Shown here one piece after another: positions 39,723-49,044 of a stretch of 64,000 nucleotides of DNA (within the stretch, counting starts at the first letter, position 1; each line of letters opens with the position of its first letter). The position numbers were made by a program, and so were the translations under genes. Origin of the DNA: Candidatus Methylopumilus sp. (GTDB taxonomy: Bacteria > Pseudomonadota > Gammaproteobacteria > Burkholderiales > Methylophilaceae). The notes below the pieces were generated by a model. That model was not told the origin of the DNA, made no database searches, and saw only the letters and a list, made by a program, of their open reading frames with translations. The DNA is taken from assembly GCA_009693175.1 (NCBI GenBank), contig SHXT01000006.1, positions 1 through 64,000 of the forward strand, in the 5' to 3' direction.

Positions 39723-40616
39723 TTACGTTAATTTTTTTTGTGTAAGGGTGCGAAGAATTTCTAAGGGGCTTTTCTTGGGATCATATTGTTTTGATGCAGC
39801 AAGGTGAAAAGTTTGTTCCATCATGTGTTGTCCAGACATAACTGCATGTGATGTTTGATCAGAAAAGCAAATCCATACAGCGTTAGGCTTAAAGGGCATA
39901 GTTATTTGTGGAGATTTTTTTTGGTATTCTAAATCAGATTTCATTGCATCATGCAGTTCTAACATGATGTGATCATATTCACTTCTTAATGATTTAGTAA
40001 CCCCTATAAGGTTAATTAATTTTGCGTAAAAAGGGGAGTACGGTTTTATTTTTTTAATATATTGTTTGGCTATATTTAAAAAAGGCTCACCAACTCTCCA
40101 AACTCTTGGCGCTCCCTCAGTGTTAACATTAATAAAAACTCTTAAAATTCTTTCTCCGTAATTAGGCCTTGATGGAAATGCATCTACGTGTAATCTTCTA
40201 TCATCAGCGCGCCATGAAGTAACCCGAGAGCTAACTTCAAGTGGTCTAAAGCTAGTGGGCGCTAATTTTAAATAAGGTTTATATTCAGGAAAGGCTGAAA
40301 ATATAAGATTTTTTGCTTGGCTTCTAAATCGAAGAATCATTTTTTTTAATGCTTCAATATCTTCTTCAGGTCCAATAGCACCTTTAATTGAGCCATCTAA
40401 ATTCAGGCTTATATTTCTTGTATTGGGTTTAAGAATATTAGGAGAAAAAAGTTTTATTTCATTTTTATTTATTTTAAATGGAAGACTTTCAAAATATAAA
40501 ACCTTTCCATCTTCGATATCATTTGCCCATTTAGGCTTTGGTTCGCTGAGCAGCCAATGTTTATTTTCAATTTTAATGAGTTGATTATGAGATGATTTTT
40601 TCATTAGTTTAGTCAT
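39723..40616 (-). CDS. Kdo hydroxylase family protein (Fe(II)-dependent)
   Basis: This resembles the KdoO family, which hydroxylates C3 of Kdo in LPS inner core or lipid A to give Ko. The motif RRLHVDAFPSRPNYGERILR, with the HxD metal ligands, is near residue 165, and a late His-containing segment (TSHAVMSGQH) could supply the third ligand. I start at the ATG at 40616 (297 residues); the track uses a TTG 13 codons upstream. The remnant glycosyltransferase follows directly. It is isolated from other LPS genes; a GT9 gene is 34 kb away. Confidence 0.82.
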   Translation of the reverse strand: MTKLMKKSSHNQLIKIENKHWLLSEPKPKWANDIEDGKVLYFESLPFKINKNEIKLFSPNILKPNTRNISLNLDGSIKGAIGPEEDIEALKKMILRFRSQAKNLIFSAFPEYKPYLKLAPTSFRPLEVSSRVTSWRADDRRLHVDAFPSRPNYGERILRVFINVNTEGAPRVWRVGEPFLNIAKQYIKKIKPYSPFYAKLINLIGVTKSLRSEYDHIMLELHDAMKSDLEYQKKSPQITMPFKPNAVWICFSDQTSHAVMSGQHMMEQTFHLAASKQYDPKKSPLEILRTLTQKKLT

Positions 40617-40711
40617 GCTAAATACTTTGGGAAATAATAAAGTAAATTGATACAAAAGTGGTTATTTATTCCATGGCTATTTCTTTGAAATCAAATAAAC
40701 TAGATTATAAA

Positions 40712-40788
40712 TGGCGCGCCCGAAGAGATTCGAACTCCTGACCCCTTGGTTCGAAGCCAAGTACTCTATCCAGCTGAGCTACGGGCGC
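40712..40788 (-). tRNA. tRNA-Arg (anticodon TCG)
   Basis: A 77-base cloverleaf with encoded CCA. The acceptor stem is GCGCCCG with CGGGCGC, and the anticodon loop CTTCGAA gives TCG. It is identical to the tRNA-Arg at 40817-40893 at every position except the first anticodon base. It lies downstream of that copy in the same transcript. A TCG arginine tRNA would read CGA and CGG, and possibly all CGN codons. Confidence 0.95.
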
Positions 40789-40816
40789 ATAAATAAAAGA
40801 GATGTAATTAAATAAA

Positions 40817-40893
40817 TGGCGCGCCCGAAGAGATTCGAACTCCTGACCCCTTGGTTCGTAGCCAAGTACTCTATCCAGCTGAGCTACGGGCGC
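40817..40893 (-). tRNA. tRNA-Arg (anticodon ACG)
   Basis: A 77-base cloverleaf with encoded CCA. The anticodon loop CTACGAA gives ACG, the standard bacterial arginine tRNA whose A34 is deaminated to inosine by TadA to read CGU, CGC and CGA. Same stems as the TCG copy 28 bases downstream. It follows tRNA-Ser in the same orientation. Confidence 0.96.
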
Positions 40894-40926
40894 ATGATGA
40901 CATTATAACTTAATGATATTGAATAA

Positions 40927-41020
40927 TGGCGGAGAGCGAGGGATTCGAACCCTCGATACAGGTTTAAGCCCGTATGCTTCCTTAGCAGGGAAGTGCCTTC
41001 GACCACTCGGCCAGCTCTCC
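40927..41020 (-). tRNA. tRNA-Ser (anticodon GCT)
   Basis: A 94-base cloverleaf with encoded CCA and the long variable arm of serine tRNAs. The anticodon loop CTGCTAA gives GCT for AGC and AGU codons. It is the first gene of the Ser-Arg-Arg tRNA cluster. The 61-residue plus-strand ORF over it is a well-known spurious translation of the antisense strand. Confidence 0.96.
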
Positions 41021-41030
41021 AGAAGCGCGA

Positions 41031-41059
41031 ACGATACGCTAAATTACTGTAAAAATCAA
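41031..41059 (-). promoter_or_regulatory. Predicted promoter of the tRNA-Ser/Arg/Arg cluster
   Basis: Read on the minus strand, TTGATT and TATCGT are separated by 17 bases. The mature tRNA-Ser 5' end starts about 10 bases after the -10 element. It lies in the 50-base gap between the lysC stop and the tRNA, so the tRNA cluster need not depend on lysC read-through. Confidence 0.55.
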
Positions 41060-41070
41060 TTTACCAAGAC

Positions 41071-42294
41071 TTATGTATCAAGCCTAAAAGCTTTATGAAG
41101 CGCTCTAACTGCAAGCTCTAAATATTTTTCATCAATTAATACTGAAATTTTGATCTCACTTGTTGAGATCATGTCAATATTAATGCCTTCTTCAGATAGT
41201 GTTCTAAACATTTGACTTGCAACTCCCACATGAGATTTCATTCCAACACCGACAATAGATACTTTTGCAATTTTATCGTTGCCATTTACTTCTTTAGCGC
41301 TCACATGGTTTTTAACTTTTTCATTTAAGATACTTAAAGCCTTATTCAAATCTTTTCTGTTTACTGTAAACGTAAAATCAGTTGTTCCGACAGCGCCCAC
41401 ATTTTGAATAATCATATCCACATCAATATTAGCGTCTGCAATTGGACCTAAAATTTGATAAGCAATGCCTGGCATATCTGGGACACCAAGAATGCTAACT
41501 TTTGCTTCATCTCGATTAAAAGCAATACCTGAAATAATGGGTTGTTCCATATTATTTTTTTCCTCAAATGTAATTAAAGTGCCATCACCCTCATCTTCAA
41601 AGCTTGATAACACTCTCAACTTAACTTTGTATTTTCCTGCAAATTCTACAGATCTAATTTGAAGTACTTTTGATCCAAGACTTGCCATTTCTAACATTTC
41701 TTCAAATGTAATAGAGTCTAATTTTTTAGCTTCTGGGACGACTCTAGGATCTGTTGTATATATACCATCTACATCTGTATAAATTTGACATTCATCAGCT
41801 TTAAGCGCTGCTGCTAAAGCAACACCCGTTGTGTCCGATCCTCCTCGACCAAGCGTTGTAATATTGCCATGTTCATCGACTCCTTGAAATCCAGCAACTA
41901 CAACTACATAACCTTTGTCTAAATCTTCTTGAATATTATTGTGATCAATTTTTAATATTCTTGCTTTAGTATGAGCGTCATCAGTAAGTATTTTTACCTG
42001 AGAGCCCGTATAACTTTTAGCTTTTATACCAAGATCAATTAAAGCTAAAGTTGTCATGCCAATGCTAACTTGCTCTCCTGTAGATACCACAACATCAAGC
42101 TCACGCGGATCAGGCTCGTCCATAATTTCTTTAGCAAGTTTAATGAGTCGATTGGTTTCTCCTGACATTGCAGAGACCACTACGACTACTTGATGCCCAA
42201 GTGATTTATAGCGTGCTACACGTCTTGCAACAGCACGAATTCTTTCGGGTGTCCCGACAGATGTACCACCATATTTTTGTACAATTAAACTCAT
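41071..42294 (-). CDS. lysC: Aspartate kinase
   Basis: Phosphorylates aspartate, the entry to lysine, threonine and methionine synthesis. The N-terminal kinase motif VQKYGGTSVGTPERI is present, as are VVVVSAMSGETNRL near residue 37 and TTLGRGGSDTTGVALA near 147. Two ACT regulatory domains occupy about residues 265-407, so amino-acid feedback is expected. The length of 407 residues matches the monofunctional class. It lies five bases after the alaS stop, the common betaproteobacterial order alaS-lysC. Confidence 0.96.
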   Translation of the reverse strand: MSLIVQKYGGTSVGTPERIRAVARRVARYKSLGHQVVVVVSAMSGETNRLIKLAKEIMDEPDPRELDVVVSTGEQVSIGMTTLALIDLGIKAKSYTGSQVKILTDDAHTKARILKIDHNNIQEDLDKGYVVVVAGFQGVDEHGNITTLGRGGSDTTGVALAAALKADECQIYTDVDGIYTTDPRVVPEAKKLDSITFEEMLEMASLGSKVLQIRSVEFAGKYKVKLRVLSSFEDEGDGTLITFEEKNNMEQPIISGIAFNRDEAKVSILGVPDMPGIAYQILGPIADANIDVDMIIQNVGAVGTTDFTFTVNRKDLNKALSILNEKVKNHVSAKEVNGNDKIAKVSIVGVGMKSHVGVASQMFRTLSEEGINIDMISTSEIKISVLIDEKYLELAVRALHKAFRLDT

Positions 42295-42299
42295 GAGTA

Positions 42300-44954
42300 T
42301 TAGTTAGAAATAGTTTTCTTTAATTTAGTTAAAAAATTATCAAATGCTTTATCAAGAAGTTCAGCTTTTGATCCACCAGCCATTGCTAGATCGGGTTTAC
42401 CCCCGCCTTTTCCACCAATAGTGAAAGCTAGTTCACTCGCAATATCTCCAGCTTTAATTTTTTGAGTAAGATCGTTTGTGACACCTACTGCTATAGTGAC
42501 CTTACCCTGATTGACAGTACTTAAAATTATAACTGCACTTTTAAGGTCTGATTTAAGTTTATCAATTGTTTCTCTTAAGCCGGCAGCGTCGAGAGGACCT
42601 AATTTTTCCATGATAACTTTAATCTCGCCTATAGAAATTGCTTTCTTGGCTAAATTACCACTCTCAGAAAAAGTAATTTTTGATTTTAGTTGCTGAACAT
42701 TTTTTTCATACTCTTTAATTTGATCAATTAATTGACTGATTTTGTTTGGAAGCTCCGAAGAAGAAACTTTCAAATTATGAGCTAATTGATCAATAATTGA
42801 GACATGCTGATTCATATGGCGAATGACATTTAATCCAGTAGTTGCTTCAATACGCCGTATCCCAGAAGAAATACCTGTTTCTGAAATAATTTTGAAAGCA
42901 CCAATATCACCCGTTCTATTGACGTGTGTGCCACCGCATAATTCTTTACTTGAACCAATAGTAAGAACTCTTACTTCGTCAGAATATTTTTCGCCAAAGA
43001 GCATCATTGCACCACTTTTTTTGGCTTCATCTAAGGACATAGTTTTAGCTTCAGTATCTGTATTCTTAAGTATTTCTTGGTTGACAAACATTTCAACAGA
43101 TTTAATTTCATCAACACTTAAAGGATTGGGATGTGAGAAGTCAAAGCGTGTTTTAGTGTCATCTACAAGAGAGCCTTTTTGTTCAACGTGAGTACCTAAT
43201 ATATTTTTAAGTCCTTTATGAAGTAAGTGTGTTGCAGAATGATTTCTCATAATATTTTTTCTTGTTTCATCCTCTACAGACGCAATGACTTCATCAGCTA
43301 CTTTTATAGTATTTTTTTCAACGACGCCATAATGAGCATAGATTTTGGCTTTAATTTTTTGCGTATCTTCAACCACAAAAATACTATTTGAAGTTTTAAT
43401 GACTCCTCGATCGCCCACTTGGCCTCCAGACTCAGCATAGAAGGGAGTTGCATTAAGTATGATAATGCCAGACTCTCCTTTAAGTAATTCTGTTTTTGGT
43501 TGATCATCTTTGAAAATTGCTAGTATTTCAGCTTTAGATTCCGAGATGTTATAACCGTTAAAGACTGTTGCCTCACCGTTATAATCAATGTTTATTTTCA
43601 TTTTAAATTTATTAGAAGATCGTGCCATTAATTTTTGTGCTTCCATTGCTGCATCAAAACCTTTTTGATCAATTGTAATATTTTTTTCGCGACAGATATC
43701 TGCAGTTAAATCAAGAGGGAATCCAAAAGTATCATGAAGTTTAAATGCGACTTGGCCATCAAAGGTTTTTTTATTTTTTTCAAGTAGTACATGAATAGAT
43801 TCTTCCAATATATTCATACCATTCTCAATAGTTTCAAAAAAACGCTCCTCCTCTTGTTTTAATGAAAGTGTAATTTTGTCTTTATTTTTTATGATGTCTG
43901 GATAAGTTTCACCAAGCATACGAATAACATCATTAGTAAGTTTATGGAAAAAAGGTTGCCTACAGCCTAATTTATAACCATGTCTAATTGCTCTTCGAAT
44001 AATTCTTCTTAATACATAACCACGACCTTCATTACTTGCAATAACGCCATCTGAAATAAGAAAAGTACAAGCGCGAATATGGTCAGACAATACTTTTAAT
44101 GAAGGATGATATAAATCCGAAGTTTTTGTAATCTTTGCAGCTGACTCGATAAGGGGCACAAACAAATCTGTTTCATAGTTTGTATGCACACCTTGAAGGA
44201 CTGCGCTAATGCGCTCTAGTCCCATACCTGTATCTACAGATGGTTTTGGAAGCGGGTGCATAAAATCTTTTTCGTCTCGGTTATATTGCATGAAAACAAT
44301 ATTCCAAATTTCGATAAAACGATCTCCATCTTGATCTTTTGATCCAGGAGGCCCTCCAGGTATATGGTTACCATGATCATAAAAGACTTCAGTGCATGGT
44401 CCACAAGGCCCAGTATCACCCATCATCCAAAAATTATCTGATGCGTATTTTGAGCCTTTATTGTCACCAATGCGAATGATCTTTTCTTTACTTATACCAA
44501 TAACCTTAGTCCAAATGTCATAAGCTTCATAATCTTCATTGTAAACAGTGACTAAAAGCTTTTCTTTAGGAATTTTATAAACGTCTGTGAGAAGTTCCCA
44601 AGCATATTGAATTGCATCATGCTTAAAATAATCACCAAAACTAAAATTACCAAGCATTTCAAAAAAAGTATGATGCCTTGCCGTATAGCCAACATTTTCT
44701 AAGTCGTTATGCTTACCGCCTGCGCGCACACATTTTTGACTTGAAGTAGCTCTTGTGTAGCTTGGTTTATCAAAACCTAAAAATACATCTTTAAATTGAT
44801 TCATACCTGCATTCGTAAAAAGCAAAGTTGGATCTTCGCCAGGCACGAGCGAGCTAGAATTTATAACTTGATGTTGTTTTTTCTTAAAAAAATCTAGAAA
44901 AATATTTCTAATTTCAAAACTAGAGAGTTTTGGATTCTTCAGTTCATTAGACAT
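42300..44954 (-). CDS. alaS: Alanyl-tRNA synthetase
   Basis: Charges tRNA-Ala. The full 884-residue protein has the class II catalytic core ([15 protein letters not shown] near residue 47, [17 protein letters not shown] near 69). The editing domain has [11 protein letters not shown] near 577 and [11 protein letters not shown] near 680, which together form the zinc site. A C-terminal C-Ala domain ends with the glycine-rich [15 protein letters not shown] near 850. It lies in the recA-recX-alaS-lysC cluster. Confidence 0.97.
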   Translation of the reverse strand: MSNELKNPKLSSFEIRNIFLDFFKKKQHQVINSSSLVPGEDPTLLFTNAGMNQFKDVFLGFDKPSYTRATSSQKCVRAGGKHNDLENVGYTARHHTFFEMLGNFSFGDYFKHDAIQYAWELLTDVYKIPKEKLLVTVYNEDYEAYDIWTKVIGISKEKIIRIGDNKGSKYASDNFWMMGDTGPCGPCTEVFYDHGNHIPGGPPGSKDQDGDRFIEIWNIVFMQYNRDEKDFMHPLPKPSVDTGMGLERISAVLQGVHTNYETDLFVPLIESAAKITKTSDLYHPSLKVLSDHIRACTFLISDGVIASNEGRGYVLRRIIRRAIRHGYKLGCRQPFFHKLTNDVIRMLGETYPDIIKNKDKITLSLKQEEERFFETIENGMNILEESIHVLLEKNKKTFDGQVAFKLHDTFGFPLDLTADICREKNITIDQKGFDAAMEAQKLMARSSNKFKMKINIDYNGEATVFNGYNISESKAEILAIFKDDQPKTELLKGESGIIILNATPFYAESGGQVGDRGVIKTSNSIFVVEDTQKIKAKIYAHYGVVEKNTIKVADEVIASVEDETRKNIMRNHSATHLLHKGLKNILGTHVEQKGSLVDDTKTRFDFSHPNPLSVDEIKSVEMFVNQEILKNTDTEAKTMSLDEAKKSGAMMLFGEKYSDEVRVLTIGSSKELCGGTHVNRTGDIGAFKIISETGISSGIRRIEATTGLNVIRHMNQHVSIIDQLAHNLKVSSSELPNKISQLIDQIKEYEKNVQQLKSKITFSESGNLAKKAISIGEIKVIMEKLGPLDAAGLRETIDKLKSDLKSAVIILSTVNQGKVTIAVGVTNDLTQKIKAGDIASELAFTIGGKGGGKPDLAMAGGSKAELLDKAFDNFLTKLKKTISN

Positions 44955-44961
44955 ACGCTAG

Positions 44962-45432
44962 CTACTCTTCCTTGGCATTCAATATTTTTTTTATGAGAGA
45001 GACATCAAACCCGCGACTTTGCATAAAGCGAGCTTGTTTCGACCATTCCTTTTTCGAGGTTGGAAGCAGTTTAAATTTTTTTTGCCAAACTTGTTTTGCA
45101 TATAATAATTCTTGGTTTTTAAGAGGGTCCATGTATTGATCGATGAGCGAATGATCGATACCTTTTTCCTCAAGTTCGCGAATGATTTTATAGCGACCAA
45201 ATTTATTTTTTTTTGCATGAATAAATTGTTCGCAATATCGCTCATTAGAAAGCCATCCTTCTGAAATCATAGAGGATAAAAAAAGATCTAATGCATCCTT
45301 TTCAAATTCAAGTGTGCGAGCATATTCATTTAATTTTAATTTTAATTCGAGATATGAATATTCTCTTTTTGCTAGGTAATACAGCGCTCTTTTTTTAAGT
45401 AAAACTAAATTTTTATTTGTTGCGTTATTCAG
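44962..45432 (-). CDS. recX: RecA regulatory protein RecX with apparent CTG start
   Basis: RecX binds and modulates RecA filaments. The ORF track shows only 102 residues from an internal ATG at 45270. The same frame stays open 62 codons further upstream and encodes a typical RecX N-terminus ([20 protein letters not shown]). In that extension there is no ATG, GTG or TTG. Two CTG codons, at 45432 and 45441, overlap the recA stop region. Starting at 45432 gives 156 residues, the usual RecX length. Translation may be coupled to recA termination. A stop codon lies at 45457. Confidence 0.75.
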   Translation of the reverse strand: MNNATNKNLVLLKKRALYYLAKREYSYLELKLKLNEYARTLEFEKDALDLFLSSMISEGWLSNERYCEQFIHAKKNKFGRYKIIRELEEKGIDHSLIDQYMDPLKNQELLYAKQVWQKKFKLLPTSKKEWSKQARFMQSRGFDVSLIKKILNAKEE

Positions 45433-46459
45433 TTTCTTCAGTGTCCTGTGGTGCTGTCATTGCCTCGTTTACTACGGATGAATTTGCCCTAATTTTATCC
45501 TCAATTTCTTGAGCAATTTTTGGATTTTCTTTTAGAAATTCTCTGGCATTATCTTTGCCTTGACCTATTTTTTCGCCATTATAACTATACCAAGCACCGG
45601 CTTTTTCAATAAATTTTAAGTTAGAACCAATTTCAATAATTTCGCCTTCTCTTGATATGCCTTCACCATAAAGGACATCAAATTCAGCCTGTTTAAATGG
45701 CGGTGCGACTTTATTTTTAACAACCTTGACTCTTGTTTCAGCGCCTATGACTTCATCACCTCTTTTGATTGCACCAATGCGACGGATATCAAGTCTTACA
45801 GAAGCGTAAAATTTAAGTGCGTTACCACCAGTAGTTGTTTCAGGACTACCAAACATCACACCAATCTTCATGCGTATCTGATTAATAAAAATAACAAGTG
45901 TATTTGTTTTTTTAATATTGCCAGTTAATTTTCTTAAAGCTTGAGACATGAGTCTTGCTTGAAGGCCCATGTGTGAATCACCCATTTCACCTTCAATTTC
46001 TGCACGAGGTGTTAAAGCCGCAACAGAGTCTATGACTACAATATCTACTGAACCACTTCGTACTAACATATCTGTAATTTCAAGAGCTTGTTCGCCTGTA
46101 TCAGGTTGTGATATTAATAAATCTGAAACGACTACACCTAATTTTGCTGCATATTGGGGATCAAGCGCATGCTCTGCATCAATAAAAGCCGCAATACCGC
46201 CAAGTTTCTGCATTTGAGCAATAACAGATAGGGTTAAGGATGTTTTGCCTGAAGATTCTGGACCATAAACTTCAACAACGCGTCCTCTAGGAAGTCCGCC
46301 AATTCCAAGAGCGATATCAAGACCAAGCGAGCCTGTTGAGACAGATTGAATATCTTCGATGACTTCGGAATCATCCATTCTCATCACTGAACCTTTTCCG
46401 AATTGTTTTTCGATCTGCGCTAATGCGGCAGCGAGTGCTTTACTTTTATTCTCATCCAT
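45425..46459 (-). CDS. recA: Recombinase A
   Basis: ATP-dependent strand-exchange protein. Walker [18 protein letters not shown] is near residue 65 and [19 protein letters not shown] near 140. The L2 loop [22 protein letters not shown] is near 193. The length of 344 residues is normal. AAGG about nine bases upstream supports the ATG. No CTGT-N8-ACAG LexA box is visible in the 44 bases before it. It follows pncC and overlaps the upstream extension of recX. Confidence 0.98.
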   Translation of the reverse strand: MDENKSKALAAALAQIEKQFGKGSVMRMDDSEVIEDIQSVSTGSLGLDIALGIGGLPRGRVVEVYGPESSGKTSLTLSVIAQMQKLGGIAAFIDAEHALDPQYAAKLGVVVSDLLISQPDTGEQALEITDMLVRSGSVDIVVIDSVAALTPRAEIEGEMGDSHMGLQARLMSQALRKLTGNIKKTNTLVIFINQIRMKIGVMFGSPETTTGGNALKFYASVRLDIRRIGAIKRGDEVIGAETRVKVVKNKVAPPFKQAEFDVLYGEGISREGEIIEIGSNLKFIEKAGAWYSYNGEKIGQGKDNAREFLKENPKIAQEIEDKIRANSSVVNEAMTAPQDTEETE

Positions 46460-46503
46460 CTAAATTTGCCTTTAATTAAAGTGTTTTATCACTGATAATT
46501 ATT

Positions 46504-47004
46504 TCATACTTGGAGGTTTAAAGTAAGCGCTAAGCACTGATTTAGTGCAAATAGACAGGAGGATTCACGTATATTTTCTCTGGATCCAGGGAATTTTTTT
46601 GAGGCATTAAAAATCATTTTATTTTGATAAGCAATACCAAAAAAAACAGTGCCAACAGGTTTGTTGGGTAGACCGCCAGAAGGTCCAGCAATTCCTGTAA
46701 TTGAAAGAGAAATATCCGCGTGACTTATATTTAAGGCGCCTAAAGCCATTTCTGAGGCCGTTTCTTCACTTACAGCACCATATTTCAAAAGAGTATCTTC
46801 GCTCACTTTAAGAAGCTCAATTTTTGATTCATTACTGTAAGTGACAAATCCTCGATCAAACCAAGCTGAGCTCCCAGGAATGCTTGTAAGATATTGGCTT
46901 ACCATACCTCCCGTACAAGACTCTGCTAAGACTATCTGTAGTTTTTTTTCAATGAGCACTCTGCTCAATCGAAGACAAGCTGTTTCAATCAGAGCATTAG
47001 CCAT
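46504..47004 (-). CDS. pncC: Nicotinamide-nucleotide amidase (CinA C-terminal domain)
   Basis: The 166 residues contain just the CinA C-terminal domain: LAESCTGGMVSQYLTSIPGSS near residue 24 and SITGIAGPSGGLPNKPVGTV near 100. Characterised relatives deamidate NMN to recycle NAD by-products. It lies directly upstream of recA, as cinA/pncC does in many bacteria, and overlaps pgpA by 16 bases. Confidence 0.93.
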   Translation of the reverse strand: MANALIETACLRLSRVLIEKKLQIVLAESCTGGMVSQYLTSIPGSSAWFDRGFVTYSNESKIELLKVSEDTLLKYGAVSEETASEMALGALNISHADISLSITGIAGPSGGLPNKPVGTVFFGIAYQNKMIFNASKKFPGSRENIRESSCLFALNQCLALTLNLQV

Positions 47005-47477
47005 TGAAATAAGCCATAAAAAAATAATGCAAAAAGAGCAGCAACGTAATCATCAAGCATAATGCCTAAACCACCATCAATATGTTTGTCTAAATAATTA
47101 ATAGGAAAAGGTTTCCAGATATCAAATAGCCTAAAAAGTAAAAATAACTCTATTATTTGAATGGCATTAAAATGCGTTTGGACGATTACCAACATTAAAA
47201 AAAATGCTCCAATTTCATCCCAAACAATCGCGCCCGGATCTTTTATTTTAAGCGCGAGCGCAGTTTGATCGCAGACTAAAATACCCCCTATAAAAAATAA
47301 GATTGCAATGAAAATTTGAACAAGAATAGTAAAAGAAGATAGAAGTAAATAAAGAGGAATGGCGACGAGCGTTCCTAATGTGCCTGGCGCTCTTTTTGAG
47401 AGGCCAGCACCAAATCCTAAGGCTATAAAATATGATGGGCTCTTAAAAAGAAACTTTAGATTAGGCAAAATGATCAT
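46989..47477 (-). CDS. pgpA: Phosphatidylglycerophosphatase A
   Basis: Membrane enzyme that removes phosphate from phosphatidylglycerophosphate to give phosphatidylglycerol. The conserved GFGAGLSKRAPGTLGTLVAIP near residue 17 and WDEIGAFFLML near 83 are family signatures, with about four hydrophobic segments in 162 residues. It overlaps thiL upstream and pncC downstream by about 16 bases each; thiL-pgpA-pncC is a common proteobacterial order. Confidence 0.94.
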   Translation of the reverse strand: MIILPNLKFLFKSPSYFIALGFGAGLSKRAPGTLGTLVAIPLYLLLSSFTILVQIFIAILFFIGGILVCDQTALALKIKDPGAIVWDEIGAFFLMLVIVQTHFNAIQIIELFLLFRLFDIWKPFPINYLDKHIDGGLGIMLDDYVAALFALFFYGLFQWLML

Positions 47478-48408
47478 AACCTTTATTTTTGAATGACACT
47501 AATTTACCATGTCTATCTAAAATGCTAATAGATGGTTGATTCGTAATTACACCAATACGAGTCGTAATAATCTTTGTTTTTTTAGAGATTTTTTGAATGT
47601 GTGAGCTATATTTTTTAGGGGCTGTAAATAATAATTCGTAATCATCTCCACCGTTAAGTGCGTAGTGATATTTCTTTGATGTTTTAATTGCTGCATTACA
47701 AGGAATTTTTTCTATAAAAAGAGTCGCTCCTACTTTAGAACTTTTTGTAATATGAGTTAAATCTTGAATTAATCCATCAGAAACATCAATACAACTCTTT
47801 GCATAACGAGGTAAAGTAAGCCCAAAAAAAACTTTTGGCACTGGTGTTTGGAGAGATTTAATACATTTTGTTTTTAAAGTAGGAGAGAGTTTCAATTTTC
47901 TTTGTAAGCATGCCAAGCCCATTGATGCATTACCTAACTCACCTGTAACCCATATATCATCGCCTATTTGAGCCCCAGACCTTAAAAGACTTTTATTTTT
48001 TTTAATTTCTCCCATGATTGTAATGGAAATTGATAGCGGACCTTTTGTGGTGTCACCACCAATAAGATCAATGTTAAATTTTTTTGCGCATTTAAAAAAG
48101 CCTTGGGAAAATTTTTTAAGCCAAATAGGATCTACTTTTGGAAGTGAAATAGACAAAGTGGCCCATTTAGGCTGAGCCCCCATGGCTGAAATATCAGATA
48201 GATTTACTGCAAGTGATTTCCAGCCTAAGTGACTTGGATTAGTATTTTTTATGAAATGAATACCCTCAACTAGCATATCTGAAGAAATAACCAATTCATG
48301 ATTTTTTTGGATTTGAATGATCGCCGCGTCATCACCAATACCTAATTTTGTTTGCCTATTTTTTTTTGTAAAGTAGCGTTTAATGAGTTCAAACTCAGAA
48401 GTTATCAT
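47461..48408 (-). CDS. thiL: Thiamine-monophosphate kinase
   Basis: Phosphorylates thiamine phosphate to the active cofactor. Motifs are SEFELIKRYF at the N-terminus, GIGDDAAII near residue 23, and ISSDMLVEGIHF near 37. GGDTTKGPLSISITIMG is near 117, and DVSDGLIQDLTHI near 205. I use the ATG at 48408 (315 residues). The track start 38 codons upstream lies inside mogA in another frame and its extra residues are non-conserved. thiL feeds transketolase, also in this window, with its cofactor. Confidence 0.95.
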   Translation of the reverse strand: MITSEFELIKRYFTKKNRQTKLGIGDDAAIIQIQKNHELVISSDMLVEGIHFIKNTNPSHLGWKSLAVNLSDISAMGAQPKWATLSISLPKVDPIWLKKFSQGFFKCAKKFNIDLIGGDTTKGPLSISITIMGEIKKNKSLLRSGAQIGDDIWVTGELGNASMGLACLQRKLKLSPTLKTKCIKSLQTPVPKVFFGLTLPRYAKSCIDVSDGLIQDLTHITKSSKVGATLFIEKIPCNAAIKTSKKYHYALNGGDDYELLFTAPKKYSSHIQKISKKTKIITTRIGVITNQPSISILDRHGKLVSFKNKGYDHFA

Positions 48409-48415
48409 GATTGAT

Positions 48416-48988
48416 TTATTTTTTAGGCCTAAAAGTTTCAACAATATGAGTATGAGTTTCAATAAAAGGCCCATTAAGAAGATCAATACAGTAGGGCACT
48501 GCAGAAAAAATACCGTGAACAAGTATTTTCCCTTGGTTATCTTTTAAGCCTTCAAGCGTTTGAGCAATTGACTTTGGCTGGCCAGGTAAATTAATAATAA
48601 GCGTATTTTTTCGAATGACAGCTACTTGTCTTGAGAGAATGGCGGTGGGTACAAAATGGAGACCAATTTGACGCATCTGCTCTCCAAAACCAGGCATATC
48701 GCGATCAGCAATTGCCATTGTTGCTTCGGGGGTAACATCTCTTAATGCTGGCCCCGTACCTCCGGTAGTTAAGATAAGGTCACACATATCCTTCTCTACA
48801 AAATGAATTAGAGTTGATTCAATGATGCGCTTTTCATCGGGGATAATTTTTTCTATTGTTTGAAAGGGCGATGCAATTGCTTTTTGCAGCCAAGCTTGAA
48901 GATTAGGAATGCCTTGATCCACATATTCGCCTTTTGAAGCTCGGTCGCTGATTGAAATGAGTCCAATTTTAGTGAACTTATTTTCCAT
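48416..48988 (-). CDS. mogA: Molybdopterin adenylyltransferase
   Basis: Adenylylates molybdopterin before molybdenum insertion. IGLISISDRASKGEYVDQGIP is near residue 8, and the MPT-binding LILTTGGTGPALRDVTPEAT is near 71. NLPGQPKSIAQTL near 133 completes the MoaB/Mog fold. The length of 190 residues fits MogA. It sits alone without other moa or moe genes. The gene ends seven bases before the thiL start. Confidence 0.93.
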   Translation of the reverse strand: MENKFTKIGLISISDRASKGEYVDQGIPNLQAWLQKAIASPFQTIEKIIPDEKRIIESTLIHFVEKDMCDLILTTGGTGPALRDVTPEATMAIADRDMPGFGEQMRQIGLHFVPTAILSRQVAVIRKNTLIINLPGQPKSIAQTLEGLKDNQGKILVHGIFSAVPYCIDLLNGPFIETHTHIVETFRPKK

Positions 48989-49044
48989 GATAGGTCATAG
49001 TTATTCAAAGCTTGATCATAACATTATCGTTATAAAGGAATTTT

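Noticed and set aside
39143-41070. attR copy of the tRNA-Lys 3' end
   Set aside because: The tRNA-Ser and tRNA-Arg T-arms share only the universal GGTTCGAAT core, not the Lys acceptor sequence.
40913-41098. 61-residue plus-strand ORF (MILNNGGERGIRTLDTGLSP...)
   Set aside because: It is the antisense of tRNA-Ser(GCT); this peptide is a well-known false gene call.
42823-43191. 122-residue plus-strand ORF opposite alaS
   Set aside because: Shadow of the alaS editing domain; no independent signal.
44962-45270. RecX as a 102-residue truncated protein
   Set aside because: The frame continues upstream with clear RecX-like sequence, so the short version is probably an artefact of requiring ATG.
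47461-48522. 353-residue ThiL start
   Set aside because: The extra 38 residues overlap mogA in another frame and are not ThiL-like; the ATG at 48408 precedes the conserved N-terminus.
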